A DNA stretch of 64,000 nt from Sphingobium sp. (GTDB lineage: Bacteria; Pseudomonadota; Alphaproteobacteria; Sphingomonadales; Sphingomonadaceae). How positions within the stretch are numbered: position 1 is the stretch's first letter; every line of letters begins with the position of its first letter. The translations under genes were made by a program, and so were the position numbers. Below, piece by piece: positions 8,377 through 16,685 of the stretch. Location of the stretch: positions 106,598 through 170,597 of the forward strand of contig JAGIAZ010000006.1 of NCBI GenBank assembly GCA_017744605.1. Direction: 5' to 3'. The notes below the pieces were generated by a model. It did not search any database. It had not been told where the DNA came from and saw nothing but the letters and a program-made list of their open reading frames with translations.

Positions 8377-9441
8377 TTGGCAGCTGCGGAGCTGCGGGAC
8401 TTTTTGCATTTCGTCGGACATGTCGCTCTGTGGAGCGATGACGGGCAACTGCTGCCTGAAGGATTTACCTTCGACCTCGTGATGCTGACCCTGCCGGCCG
8501 ACGCGGCGAAGGGCGCATCCATCATTCAGCGCATTGCCGCTCTGCGGATCGCTCCATCAATTGTCATGATCAGCGATGGCAGTCCGGAGGAAACGGAGGC
8601 GGCCTGTGCGCTCGCCATGCATTGCGGGCTGACGGTGCGCGGCGTCCTGGCGAGACCTCTTCGTCCAGAAGGGGTGATTGCGATGCTTGAAGAGCCTCGG
8701 CGCCTCGCGACCGGAAGACCCGGTGCCGGTCCGATTGGCTCGATCGCCCTTGATGCGCGGCAGGCAAGCTATGTTTTCCAGTCCAAGCATGCGCTGCGGA
8801 GCGGAAGCGTCGTCGGCTACCAGACCCTGCTGCGCCTGCCGGGGGTCGATACCATCGACCGGTGGTTTGCGGGTCTCGACCATAGTTCGGCCTTCGCCAT
8901 GACAATCGCCGCGGCCCGTGCTGCGTTCAGCCTGAGCGGGCGACTTGGCCATGGTCGAGAGACGTCCCCCGTCGCGTTTCATTGCCCCGCCGAGATATTC
9001 AGCGATGCCCGCTTTCTCGCCGAGTTGACCCGTATCTCGGCAGCTGCGCGGGAAAACGGTCATGGCGGCCGGGTTGCGATAGAACTGACGGCACCCACCG
9101 ATGCAGCGACGCTGTCTGACATCCTGTCGATCGCGTTCCGATATGTGTTGGCCGGTTTCGAGCTGCACATGAACGACTTCGCGATGAGCGCATTCAGCCT
9201 GGAACAGGTCGTGCGGCTGCCGATCAACGAGGCAAAGATCGACCGCCACTTTTTCGAGACCTTGGCAAAGGACGAGCCGCAACTGCTCGCTGAGATCATC
9301 TCGCTATTCCGTCTGCGCGGCGTCAGATCGACTGTCGCGCGGATTGAGGCGCCCGAGGAATTTGAGGCCGCCCGGCAAGCGGGTGCCGACAGTGGTCAGG
9401 GATATTTCTGGAGCCGCCCCATGACGGACATTCGGCTCTGA
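8377..9441 (+). CDS. Receiver-like plus degenerate EAL domain protein
   Basis: 354 residues from the TTG at 8377. The same frame is open back to 8320, and the extra codons read LKILLIEGDCLAAAE, a typical first strand of a receiver domain, so translation probably starts upstream at a non-standard codon (CTG at 8335, 7 bases after AAGGGA, or CTG at 8347). The N-terminal ~120 residues are receiver-like. Residues about 130-350 match the EAL phosphodiesterase fold, but key sites are changed: the EAL triad region reads YQTLLRL, the DDFG loop reads MNDFA, and the end reads GQGYFWSRP. The Lys of the AKIDRHFF strand remains. Cyclic-di-GMP hydrolysis is unlikely; binding or protein interaction is more plausible. 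The next gene starts 2 bases after its stop. Confidence 0.7.
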   Translation: MAAAELRDFLHFVGHVALWSDDGQLLPEGFTFDLVMLTLPADAAKGASIIQRIAALRIAPSIVMISDGSPEETEAACALAMHCGLTVRGVLARPLRPEGVIAMLEEPRRLATGRPGAGPIGSIALDARQASYVFQSKHALRSGSVVGYQTLLRLPGVDTIDRWFAGLDHSSAFAMTIAAARAAFSLSGRLGHGRETSPVAFHCPAEIFSDARFLAELTRISAAARENGHGGRVAIELTAPTDAATLSDILSIAFRYVLAGFELHMNDFAMSAFSLEQVVRLPINEAKIDRHFFETLAKDEPQLLAEIISLFRLRGVRSTVARIEAPEEFEAARQAGADSGQGYFWSRPMTDIRL

Positions 9442-9443
9442 TC

Positions 9444-10631
9444 ATGGTCCTGCGAAAATGGCGCCTTCCTGCGGACAGCCTATGGGTCTTTCCGCCCGCA
9501 TTGGCCCTGTGCTTCGTCCTGCTTGCGGCTTTGGCGCCAGAATCTCCCAGCGCTGCCGTCCTGGCCGCCGCTGCCGCGGGCGCGCTTTATGTTTTTCGCA
9601 GTCGCGGCTGGGCCTGCCTGGCCCTCGTTGGCGTGTCGATATGGGCGCTGAGACAATCCGCCATTCCGGTTTCGTCCGCTTTTTGGTCGCCGGTCCTCTT
9701 CATGGCTGGAGCTATATTCTCACCGCCGCAGCTGCTCTCGTTTCTCATCAGAGTGCCCAGCCTGGTCTGGTCGCTTTGCCTCATTGTCGTGGCAGCCTGC
9801 CTTTATGGAGCATGGACGTTTTTGACCGTGCCGGCCGTCCTGTTCGAGATTCCGGGTTGCCTCTGTGCCGCCATTCTCGGCGCGGGCCTGACGCGTCATC
9901 TCGCCATGGCAGACGCCCGCATTCTCGCTTGGGGCGAAAACGGTCTCGAGACGCTCACCCGGAACCTGCTGCTTGGCCGGATCACGAGCGGCATGCTGCA
10001 TGATCTGGCGCAGCCGCTGAACGTCACGTCGATGGCCAACGGCAATCTGGGTTACATCGTCGAGCATCTCGATATCCCGCCCGACAAGCGCGAACAGATG
10101 GTCGAGCGTATCCGGCGCATTGCGACGAGTACGGAAAGTGCCGCTGCGATCCTGAGCCTGTTCCGGTGGTTCGGTCGCGACAACAGCATTGATCATGATG
10201 AACTCAGCGTCCGCAGCGCTTTGGAGCGCGCGATTGCGGTGACCAAGTCGAATGTCCGGCACGGCGGGGTTGCCGTCGAATTGCAAGGCAATGCGCTGGA
10301 TCATTTGCTGCCGGTTCGGCATGGAGCGGTCGAAATGATGGCTGTCGCAGCGTTGCTGAGTGTCTTTGGAAACTTCATTCTGAGTGACGGCGATCGGACC
10401 AAGATTCATGGAACGGTCCGCCTGGACGCAGAACTGACCAGCGCACATGTTCTCATCACCGTGCATAGCATGGACGATCAGGGCCAACCTTGTGGCGCAT
10501 CCCGCATCGACCGGGCAACACTGTGGCTGATCGAACAAATCGCCATCGCGAACGGCAGCGTCTTTCGGTACTTGTCTTATCGGAAGCAAACGGCTTGCTT
10601 CTCGATCCTGATCGCTCGTGATGACATTTGA
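9444..10631 (+). CDS. Membrane histidine-kinase-like protein with degenerate catalytic domain
   Basis: 395 residues, directly after the EAL-like gene. About six hydrophobic segments fill residues 12-165 (for example LALCFVLLAALAP and SLCLIVVAACLYGAWTFL). A histidine phosphoacceptor region follows at about 190-250 with an H-box (GMLHDLAQPLNV). The C-terminal 130 residues occupy the place of the HATPase domain but lack a recognisable N-box, the DxGxG loop (the segment reads ITVHSMDDQGQPCG) and a GxGxG lid. It may act as a phosphotransfer or scaffold protein rather than an autokinase, possibly with the receiver-like domain encoded upstream. That function is inference. Confidence 0.65.
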   Translation: MVLRKWRLPADSLWVFPPALALCFVLLAALAPESPSAAVLAAAAAGALYVFRSRGWACLALVGVSIWALRQSAIPVSSAFWSPVLFMAGAIFSPPQLLSFLIRVPSLVWSLCLIVVAACLYGAWTFLTVPAVLFEIPGCLCAAILGAGLTRHLAMADARILAWGENGLETLTRNLLLGRITSGMLHDLAQPLNVTSMANGNLGYIVEHLDIPPDKREQMVERIRRIATSTESAAAILSLFRWFGRDNSIDHDELSVRSALERAIAVTKSNVRHGGVAVELQGNALDHLLPVRHGAVEMMAVAALLSVFGNFILSDGDRTKIHGTVRLDAELTSAHVLITVHSMDDQGQPCGASRIDRATLWLIEQIAIANGSVFRYLSYRKQTACFSILIARDDI

Positions 10632-10638
10632 ACGGCTA

Positions 10639-12858
10639 TCAGCCTTGGGCGGGTGAGGGGACGGCGGGCAGCTCGATCTCGAGGACGGCCCCGCTGTCAT
10701 CGGCCTGTCGGAGAGTAATGTGTCCGCCGGCCCGGGTGACAATTTGCCGGCTGATATAGAGCCCCAATCCGGTGCCTTTATCCGCCTTGGTGGTGAAGAA
10801 GGCGCTGAAAGCGGATTGGGCGATACTCGGGGCCAGTCCCAGGCCATTGTCGCCAACCGCACAAGCGATCGTCGCACCCGCCGACATGACGCGCAGATCG
10901 ATCGCGCCCTGACCGGTCCAGCCCGCGCTGCGCCGCGTGACGATCGCGTCGATCGCGTTTTGAAGCGCATTGACGAACACCTGCTCCAGTTCGACCTGCG
11001 ACATCAGCGCCCATAGGGGGCCTTCATCGATCGCCATGTTTACATCGATGCCCTGATCCTCGATGGCCGGCGTCAGGAAGCTGAGAGCCCGCCGCATGGT
11101 TTCGGTCACGTCGATCGCCACCGGCTCGGCATTCGATGCTTTTCCATAGCGCGTCACATGTTCGATGATGTCGCGGGCGCGGCCGACCTGCTCCGAGATC
11201 CGATCGATCCGTCCGAGAATTTGCGGATCGATCAACCCGCTTTGGCCCTTGGTCGCGAGGAGCCGCAAACTTTCCGCCGCAACGGCAATGGTGAAGAGCG
11301 GCTGCTTGATCTCGTGGCCGATCGACGACGCAACATTGCCGAGATCGGCGAGGCGCGCCTGTTTCGCCATGATGTCGTCCAGATGGCGCGGCTGGTTGAG
11401 CTGCACCATGACGCCGGAACCCCAGCCCATGCCGCCGATGCTGTCATGGAGCGTGATCAGCAGGCATTCGAACTCCGTCGACGTGGCCGACCGGAACTCG
11501 ATGACGGTTTCCGCCAGACCGGCGGCGACGCGGAACCGGGCACAGTCTTCGGGGTGGACCTGAATCTGGGCTTGTGCCGGCTCTGCGACGAGGCGGACTT
11601 CGGTATAGCGGAGGACGCCTCGTTCCGCATCGAACGTCACGTCGCGCATCAGCTTGAGTCCGATGCTGCGATGGAGGTCCGCAGCAACTTCGGCAAGGCG
11701 CTCGCGTTCGGTCCGGAGTGCGACGCTCATATTGTTGAGCGCAACGAGACGGCGCAGCGGCTCATCCATTTCTCGGATCGTCGGGCCAGGCGGTTCGGGG
11801 AGTTCGTGGTTGCCGAACCGATCGATCACTATATTCGCCTGCACGAACGTGTCGCGCAATGTCCGCGAGAGCATGGAACGGAAGAACCAGGCCAGAAGCG
11901 CACCGGTGAGCAGGAGCAAGAGCTCGCCATAATGTCTTGGAAGAAGCCCGCGGTCGAATTCCGCATAGACGACCGACACCTCGACCGATCGGCCCGCCGC
12001 GGTCGCATGAAACTGCGTACATGGCGCCATCGCGCTTTCGGCATGCGGAGCGCCTGCAGGGAGGCAAGCGGCGTCGACCTGGTCCGAAAGCGCGTGCGAC
12101 ATGGCCGTCCCGGTCCTATGGAAATAGAACTCGGCATCGCGCGGCTGTGCCACAACGCGAAATCTGCCGGACCCTTCGCTTTGCCCATCCGCCACCAGCG
12201 GTGCGATCCTCGCCAGCGCGGCCTTATCGATCTGCGTGCGATAATCGCGCTCCAGCCCGGTCAAAGCGGCAATTTGGCTCGTGGCCGGGATCGCGACGAA
12301 AATGATGATAAGCAGGCTGGAGCCTGCCCGCACGGTTTCCAATATGGATGGCTGCGGATCGATGGCCACGAAAGGCCAATGGCGCCGGAGCATGAAATTG
12401 CTGTTCAGGAGGTCCGCAATTGCCGCCAAAAGGACAGCGCGCATCAGTTCGCGAAAGGCTGCGAGCGCCAGCGCGCCGGACGATATCGGGCCGGTCATGA
12501 CATAAAACAGGGCAAACAATGCGGTCGCCAGCAGTCCGTATAGCGCCGTCGCTTCGGTCGCCATGAGATGCCGGCGTCGCCCGATATGGACGCTGAAAAA
12601 CGCGCCCAGTGCGACTGCGGGATGCCAGAGTCCATCATGCCATCCCAGTGGCAGGGACAGAGCAACAAGCGTGATCAAGCCAAGGCGCAGGCCGGCCTGA
12701 TGGGCGACGACAAGGGCGGCGAGCAACGGAAGCCAAGGATAGAGGATCGGAACGTTCAGGATCATTGCGAGCAAAAGTGCCGCCGCCAGGATCCGGCCGA
12801 TTGGGTTGCGAATCTGCGATGCTCCGGCCACGCGAGAGTCGATCGCGATCGCCGTCAC
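10639..12858 (-). CDS. Membrane sensor histidine kinase
   Basis: 739 residues starting at GTG 12858, which overlaps the stop of the response regulator gene as GTGA; the frame continues upstream only antisense to that gene. Membrane helices fill about 25-190, a periplasmic sensor loop lies at about 220-330, and another helix near 335-355 (GELLLLLTGALLAWFF). After a linker comes a complete kinase core: H-box near residue 515 (SSIGHEIKQPL), N-box (NALQNAIDAI), G1 (GDNGLGLAP), F-box (FFTTK) and G2 (GTGLGLYISRQI). The regulator encoded just upstream is the likely partner. It ends 7 bases from the convergent pseudo-kinase gene. Confidence 0.88.
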   Translation of the reverse strand: MTAIAIDSRVAGASQIRNPIGRILAAALLLAMILNVPILYPWLPLLAALVVAHQAGLRLGLITLVALSLPLGWHDGLWHPAVALGAFFSVHIGRRRHLMATEATALYGLLATALFALFYVMTGPISSGALALAAFRELMRAVLLAAIADLLNSNFMLRRHWPFVAIDPQPSILETVRAGSSLLIIIFVAIPATSQIAALTGLERDYRTQIDKAALARIAPLVADGQSEGSGRFRVVAQPRDAEFYFHRTGTAMSHALSDQVDAACLPAGAPHAESAMAPCTQFHATAAGRSVEVSVVYAEFDRGLLPRHYGELLLLLTGALLAWFFRSMLSRTLRDTFVQANIVIDRFGNHELPEPPGPTIREMDEPLRRLVALNNMSVALRTERERLAEVAADLHRSIGLKLMRDVTFDAERGVLRYTEVRLVAEPAQAQIQVHPEDCARFRVAAGLAETVIEFRSATSTEFECLLITLHDSIGGMGWGSGVMVQLNQPRHLDDIMAKQARLADLGNVASSIGHEIKQPLFTIAVAAESLRLLATKGQSGLIDPQILGRIDRISEQVGRARDIIEHVTRYGKASNAEPVAIDVTETMRRALSFLTPAIEDQGIDVNMAIDEGPLWALMSQVELEQVFVNALQNAIDAIVTRRSAGWTGQGAIDLRVMSAGATIACAVGDNGLGLAPSIAQSAFSAFFTTKADKGTGLGLYISRQIVTRAGGHITLRQADDSGAVLEIELPAVPSPAQG

Positions 12859-13238
12859 TGTTCGCCGCCTTTGATTTCGAGCATCTCGCGCAGATGCGTA
12901 ATCAGTTCGTTGGGCTGCACGGGCTTGGTCAGAACCACGCAATGCTGCTGCACCGCGATTGCATCGGGCCGCATGGGGTCGCCCGTCATGAACAGATATT
13001 TCAGCTGGCGATGAGCAAGTGTTTCGCTGTCGGCCACCTTCTGGATGATGTCAGGTCCGGATTCCCTGCTCAGCCGGACATCGCAAGCGATCAGGCGAAT
13101 GGCGGTTTCACTCTCCAGCACGGTCAGTGCTTGGGAAAGCGAGTAAGCGCCTAATGCGGGGATATCGACGAGCGCAAGCAGCGCCGTCAATTCCTCGACA
13201 ATCTCCTGAACATCATCAACAACTAAGACCAATGGCAT
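12855..13238 (-). CDS. Single-domain response regulator
   Basis: 127 residues from ATG 13238; an in-frame TTG at 13259 would add seven residues, but the ATG directly precedes the receiver strand (PLVLVVDDVQEIVEE). Receiver residues are intact: the acidic pair DD near residue 9, the phosphorylatable Asp in LIACDVRLS near 54, Thr in LFMTGDP and Lys in VLTKPVQPNE. No output domain follows, so it acts by protein contact or phosphotransfer. It is cotranscribed with, and overlaps, the histidine kinase gene downstream (GTGA junction). Confidence 0.88.
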   Translation of the reverse strand: MPLVLVVDDVQEIVEELTALLALVDIPALGAYSLSQALTVLESETAIRLIACDVRLSRESGPDIIQKVADSETLAHRQLKYLFMTGDPMRPDAIAVQQHCVVLTKPVQPNELITHLREMLEIKGGEQ

Positions 13239-14049
13239 GGCACGTATTTTGTCTGCCAATAGCCTCCCCTTTAGAGCTGCCTGGTGCTCGTCCCCCTTGC
13301 CCGCTCAGGCGTACTTTGCCTCGAAATAGTTCAAATTCCAAACTAAACCGCAAGTTCACCGAAAAATGTTTTTGGTCATTCCCGATGCCGTAACTGGGTT
13401 CTTGCTCTAAGTATAGTTGTTTACATATAATTAATTATCCAATTATCATTGCTAAATTCTTTTAAAATGGAAATTATATGTAGTATTTAGCAAGTTAAAC
13501 TATCTCATATTGAGATAGATATGTATCAAATTTTTAAAGAATCTCCTCGGATAGCGCCAATTTATGCTTAACGGACCCGTGCAGAGCTGGCCATTGATCA
13601 GTGAGAAAGTCGAAACAATTCCTTCTGGGTTTTGGTGAAAGTCAGGCCCTTGCGGGTGCGGAAGCAGGTCGTGGGCTTATCTCATGTGGAGTCATGTGAC
13701 TTTTTGGCCGCAACTCTGGCGGGCCGCTTTCGGCGCCACGAATTTGCCCGGCGTTGCCGACCTTGTTTCGCTTCACGATGCCGGGCGAGTTTGCTGGTCT
13801 ATGCCCGTCACCGATCGGCAAGCGCGAAAAGCGTCCGAACGCACTGGGATCCGATCAGGCCCGACTCGATTGGGAAAATCGCTTATCGGTTAAAATAGGT
13901 TCAATTCAAACCTATTTCGGATCATCTTATTTTCTCATAACTATCTCAATTTAAACAGATTTCTTTGGTCTAAACTATGCTTAACGGCGTTCTCCACCAT
14001 AAGGAGGCCATGTATATTTTCCTTCTCATGAAGAGAAAGGGAACAGAAA
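13239..14049. other. Non-coding, partly AT-rich spacer with repeats
   Basis: About 0.8 kb without a believable gene. Bases 13335-13570 and 13890-13980 are strongly AT-rich against the surroundings, while 13600-13890 is GC-rich and carries only an unrecognised 88-codon frame. Visible structure: a perfect 8-base inverted repeat with 3-base loop at 13500-13518 (CTATCTCA-TAT-TGAGATAG); a perfect 9-base inverted repeat at 13893-13917 (AAATAGGTT...AACCTATTT); the 10-mer AACTATCTCA at 13498 and again at 13939; and the 12-mer TATGCTTAACGG at 13563 and 13976. A strong AAGGAGG lies at 14001-14007. The region likely holds the promoter for the exported protein at 14050. Confidence 0.55.
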
Positions 14050-14898
14050 ATGAAAATCATGGTGTATGTGGGCTTGGCCTATGCAATGTTCGGCACCGCA
14101 GCGGCAATTGCCGAACCTAGTCTTTCCAGTAATGCTTCAGGTGCTTCAGCTGAAATTTCGGCAGCTGGTGTCGTCAAGGCGAATGTATCTGTTGCAAAAG
14201 CTTCCGGTGCATCGCCGACACCTTATGACAACTCTGTTAATGTCGCGTCTGTCAACCAGAATTTCCTGCTTGTGGATGGCGCTTTGGTCGACGGTTATCA
14301 GTCGCTGACCGCCAATGTCATTAACAGCCGGGCTTTTTCGACCTCGTCCCCCAACATATCGGCAACGGGCTCGACCTTGATCACGGGCGCCGGAGCGAGC
14401 CTCTATACGAGCCTGCTCGGCATCAACACCCTCTCGCTCGGCCTGGGTGCCGATGTGATCACGTCGACAACCACAGTGGGCGTGGATGGCGGCGGCCTCT
14501 TCGCGACGGGCAACTCAAGCATCACCAACTTCACCTTCGGCGGCTCTTTGTTCGACGGCCTGAACTTGAACGCGGGACTGTTTTTCAACCCGAACCCGAA
14601 CACGGTCGTCCTCAGCCTTGCCGGCCTCAAGCTCGTCCTCAATGAGCAGATCCAGACCGGCGATGGCATCAGCTCGTTGGGCATGCAGACCAACGCGATC
14701 CATCTGTCGCTGATGGACTATCTCTTTGATGGCAAGCTGCTCAATGGTGATGTCATTCTTGGCCATTCGGAAGCGTCCATCAAGGGCTATTCCCCGGCAG
14801 TCCCGGAGCCGGCGACCTGGGCAATGCTGATCGGCGGCTTCGCTCTTGTCGGCTCCTGCATGCGTCGCAGCCAGAAAGTCGCAGTCAGCTTCGCCTGA
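14050..14898 (+). CDS. PEPxxWA-CTERM sorting domain protein
   Basis: 282 residues with an N-terminal signal peptide (MKIMVYVGLAYAMFGTAAAI, cleaved near AEP) and a C-terminal sorting signal: PEPATWAMLIGGFALVG followed by the basic tail CMRRSQK. This PEPxxWA variant is typical of sphingomonads and marks proteins for export and processing by an exosortase/archaeosortase-type system at the cell surface. The middle is rich in Ser, Ala, Asn and Gly and looks beta-structured, with no known domain. A ribosome site (AAAGGGAA at 14036) precedes the ATG by about 7 bases. No exosortase gene lies in this window. A GC-rich hairpin terminator follows the stop. Confidence 0.85.
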   Translation: MKIMVYVGLAYAMFGTAAAIAEPSLSSNASGASAEISAAGVVKANVSVAKASGASPTPYDNSVNVASVNQNFLLVDGALVDGYQSLTANVINSRAFSTSSPNISATGSTLITGAGASLYTSLLGINTLSLGLGADVITSTTTVGVDGGGLFATGNSSITNFTFGGSLFDGLNLNAGLFFNPNPNTVVLSLAGLKLVLNEQIQTGDGISSLGMQTNAIHLSLMDYLFDGKLLNGDVILGHSEASIKGYSPAVPEPATWAMLIGGFALVGSCMRRSQKVAVSFA

Positions 14899-14918
14899 CA
14901 ATCGTTCCATCAATCAAG

Positions 14919-14940
14919 CCCCGGCCCAATCGGGCCGGGG
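14919..14940 (+). terminator. Rho-independent-type hairpin after the PEP-CTERM gene
   Basis: Perfect 9-base stem CCCCGGCCC/GGGCCGGGG with an AATC loop, 20 bases after the stop codon at 14898. The downstream T run is weak (TATTCG). Confidence 0.7.
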
Positions 14941-15059
14941 TATTCGCGACCCCGAACAAGAGCCCTTCGTTTGCCCGGTTTTCAGACATCAAGCGGCTGA
15001 CCCTGGATGAGCGCCGCTGCGACCACCCGGATTTGTGCTCGCCGTCCAGGCCCGATGCT

Positions 15060-16685
15060 CTAGAAGACCCAGCGCGGAACAGTTGAGAGCGTCCCGCGAA
15101 TAGCGGGATTGGGATCGACAGCGAGCCGGCTCTGGTCGTCGAGAATCATCGTTGCACGGTCGATCGGGGTGTACGGCCGCCATCGCGGCAGGGTGGAGAC
15201 GGCAGGGCTGCCATGTCGCGCAAAAGAGATCCAGGCCGCACTGCACACCTCCGCCAGCGGGTAGCGATCCGATCCGTCCCCCAGCAGTGGCCGTGCCAGA
15301 TCGACATTGTCGAAGACATAGGGGATGTCGATGCCATGCGGCGCGCCAAATTTGCCGCCGAAGCGCGGCGATCCCTTGCTGAACCAGTAGACGAAAGTCG
15401 GCGCCCCACCAAGGGCGGCGCGACGCTCGGCAATCTCGATGGTCCCGCGCCGCATGATATAGTCCGCCATGATGGCGCTGTAGAGGCGGCTCGGGGAAGC
15501 GTCCGGCGACTGCGCGCGATACTCGCGTACGACATCCGCCGCCAAAGGGCCAAGGAAGGGTCTCAGCCGTGGCTCGAGATCGCCCCAGGCAAGGCTGAAC
15601 AGTGTCGCATCGCCCGCGCCGAAGATCGTGGTGGTCTCATCCGCCGTCGATCCGATCAGCAGCGGCACATCGGCGGAGAGGGTCGGTGCGGTGGGATCGA
15701 AGGGATGACGGGGCAGGTTATGGCCATCCACGACCGGTCCCAGCCGCAGCTGCCCCATCGCATCATTGCCCTTGATCGCGAGGATGCGCGCGAGCTGCGC
15801 GGTGGGCAGAGTTGCGAGCTTGCCAATGTCGCGCGACGTGAGCTCGAGCCGGCGCAACACTTCGGCCGTGATCTTGCCTGCATCCGCCGGCTCGATTGCC
15901 CGCACGCCCGGCCCGCTCTGGACGATGGCCTTGTGGAAGAGTCCCTTGGCGGCCGGCATGGCGAGCAGAGTCGAGACCTTGGCGCCGCCGCCTGACTGGC
16001 CGAAGATGGTGATATTGCCGGGATCGCCGCCAAAGGCCGCGATATTGTCGCGCAACCAGCGCAGCGCCGCGATGATGTCCAGCATGCCGGCATTGCCGGA
16101 GTCCGCGAAGCGGGCGCCCGGTGCCAACTCGGCGAGATAGAGATAGCCGAAGAGGTTGAGCCGGTGGTTGAGCGTCACCACCACGACATCGCCCTTCGCC
16201 GCCAGCCGCGTGCCGTCGTAAAGCTCGGACGAACCCGAGCCGACAGTGAAGCCGCCGCCGTGCAGCCAGACCATCACCGGCCGCTTCACGCCATCCGCCA
16301 GCCCCGGCGTCCAGATGTTGAGCGCGAGACAGTCCTCGCTCTGCGGCGCCTGATATTCATTATTCACCGCGAAAAGCGCCCCGACATCGCCGGTCGCGGG
16401 CGGATTATATTGTGGGCATTCCGCCGGCCATTGCAGCGCCGGCCGCACGCCGCGCCAGGGCTTGATCGGCGCAGGCGCGGCGAAACGCGTGGCCAGGGTG
16501 GAGGCTGCATAGGGAATGCCCTTGAAGATATGCGCACCGCCCGAAAAGATCCCGCGCACGCGGCCCGCAGTCGTTGCGGCCTCGCTCGCTACCCACGCCT
16601 CGGCCGGAGCAGGGAGCAATGCCGTAGCGGCGAGTGCGCCACCGGCCAGCAGCGCCCCACGCCGGCTTAGATCGGCGCGGTTCAC
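15060..16685 (-). CDS. Tat-exported carboxylesterase (type B family)
   Basis: 541 residues from GTG 16685, which overlaps the upstream stop as GTGA. The N-terminus carries a twin-arginine signal (RADLSRRGALLAGGALAAT) cleaved near AEA. The type B carboxylesterase/lipase domain fills the rest: oxyanion motif WLHGGGF near 140-146, nucleophile Ser231 in FGQSGGGAK, acidic residue in STADETT, and catalytic His in APHGIDIPYVF. The nucleophile elbow is GQSGGG rather than the common GESAGG. It probably hydrolyses an ester outside the cytoplasm. It is the last gene of a minus-strand run of esterase, hydrolase and TonB receptor genes, and a paralogue is encoded at 22626-24233. The substrate is unknown. 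Confidence 0.88.
   Translation of the reverse strand: MNRADLSRRGALLAGGALAATALLPAPAEAWVASEAATTAGRVRGIFSGGAHIFKGIPYAASTLATRFAAPAPIKPWRGVRPALQWPAECPQYNPPATGDVGALFAVNNEYQAPQSEDCLALNIWTPGLADGVKRPVMVWLHGGGFTVGSGSSELYDGTRLAAKGDVVVVTLNHRLNLFGYLYLAELAPGARFADSGNAGMLDIIAALRWLRDNIAAFGGDPGNITIFGQSGGGAKVSTLLAMPAAKGLFHKAIVQSGPGVRAIEPADAGKITAEVLRRLELTSRDIGKLATLPTAQLARILAIKGNDAMGQLRLGPVVDGHNLPRHPFDPTAPTLSADVPLLIGSTADETTTIFGAGDATLFSLAWGDLEPRLRPFLGPLAADVVREYRAQSPDASPSRLYSAIMADYIMRRGTIEIAERRAALGGAPTFVYWFSKGSPRFGGKFGAPHGIDIPYVFDNVDLARPLLGDGSDRYPLAEVCSAAWISFARHGSPAVSTLPRWRPYTPIDRATMILDDQSRLAVDPNPAIRGTLSTVPRWVF

Noticed and set aside
11158..12543. 461-codon plus-strand frame
   Set aside because: Antisense of the histidine kinase, which has all kinase boxes.
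13632..13898. 88-codon frame in the repeat-rich spacer
   Set aside because: No ribosome site, no family, and composition unlike real proteins; kept only as part of the spacer description.
14010..14120. Small frame after AAGGAGG upstream of the PEP-CTERM gene
   Set aside because: Only 2 bases separate the AAGGAGG from its ATG and the product has no character; the ATG at 14050 has its own well-spaced site.
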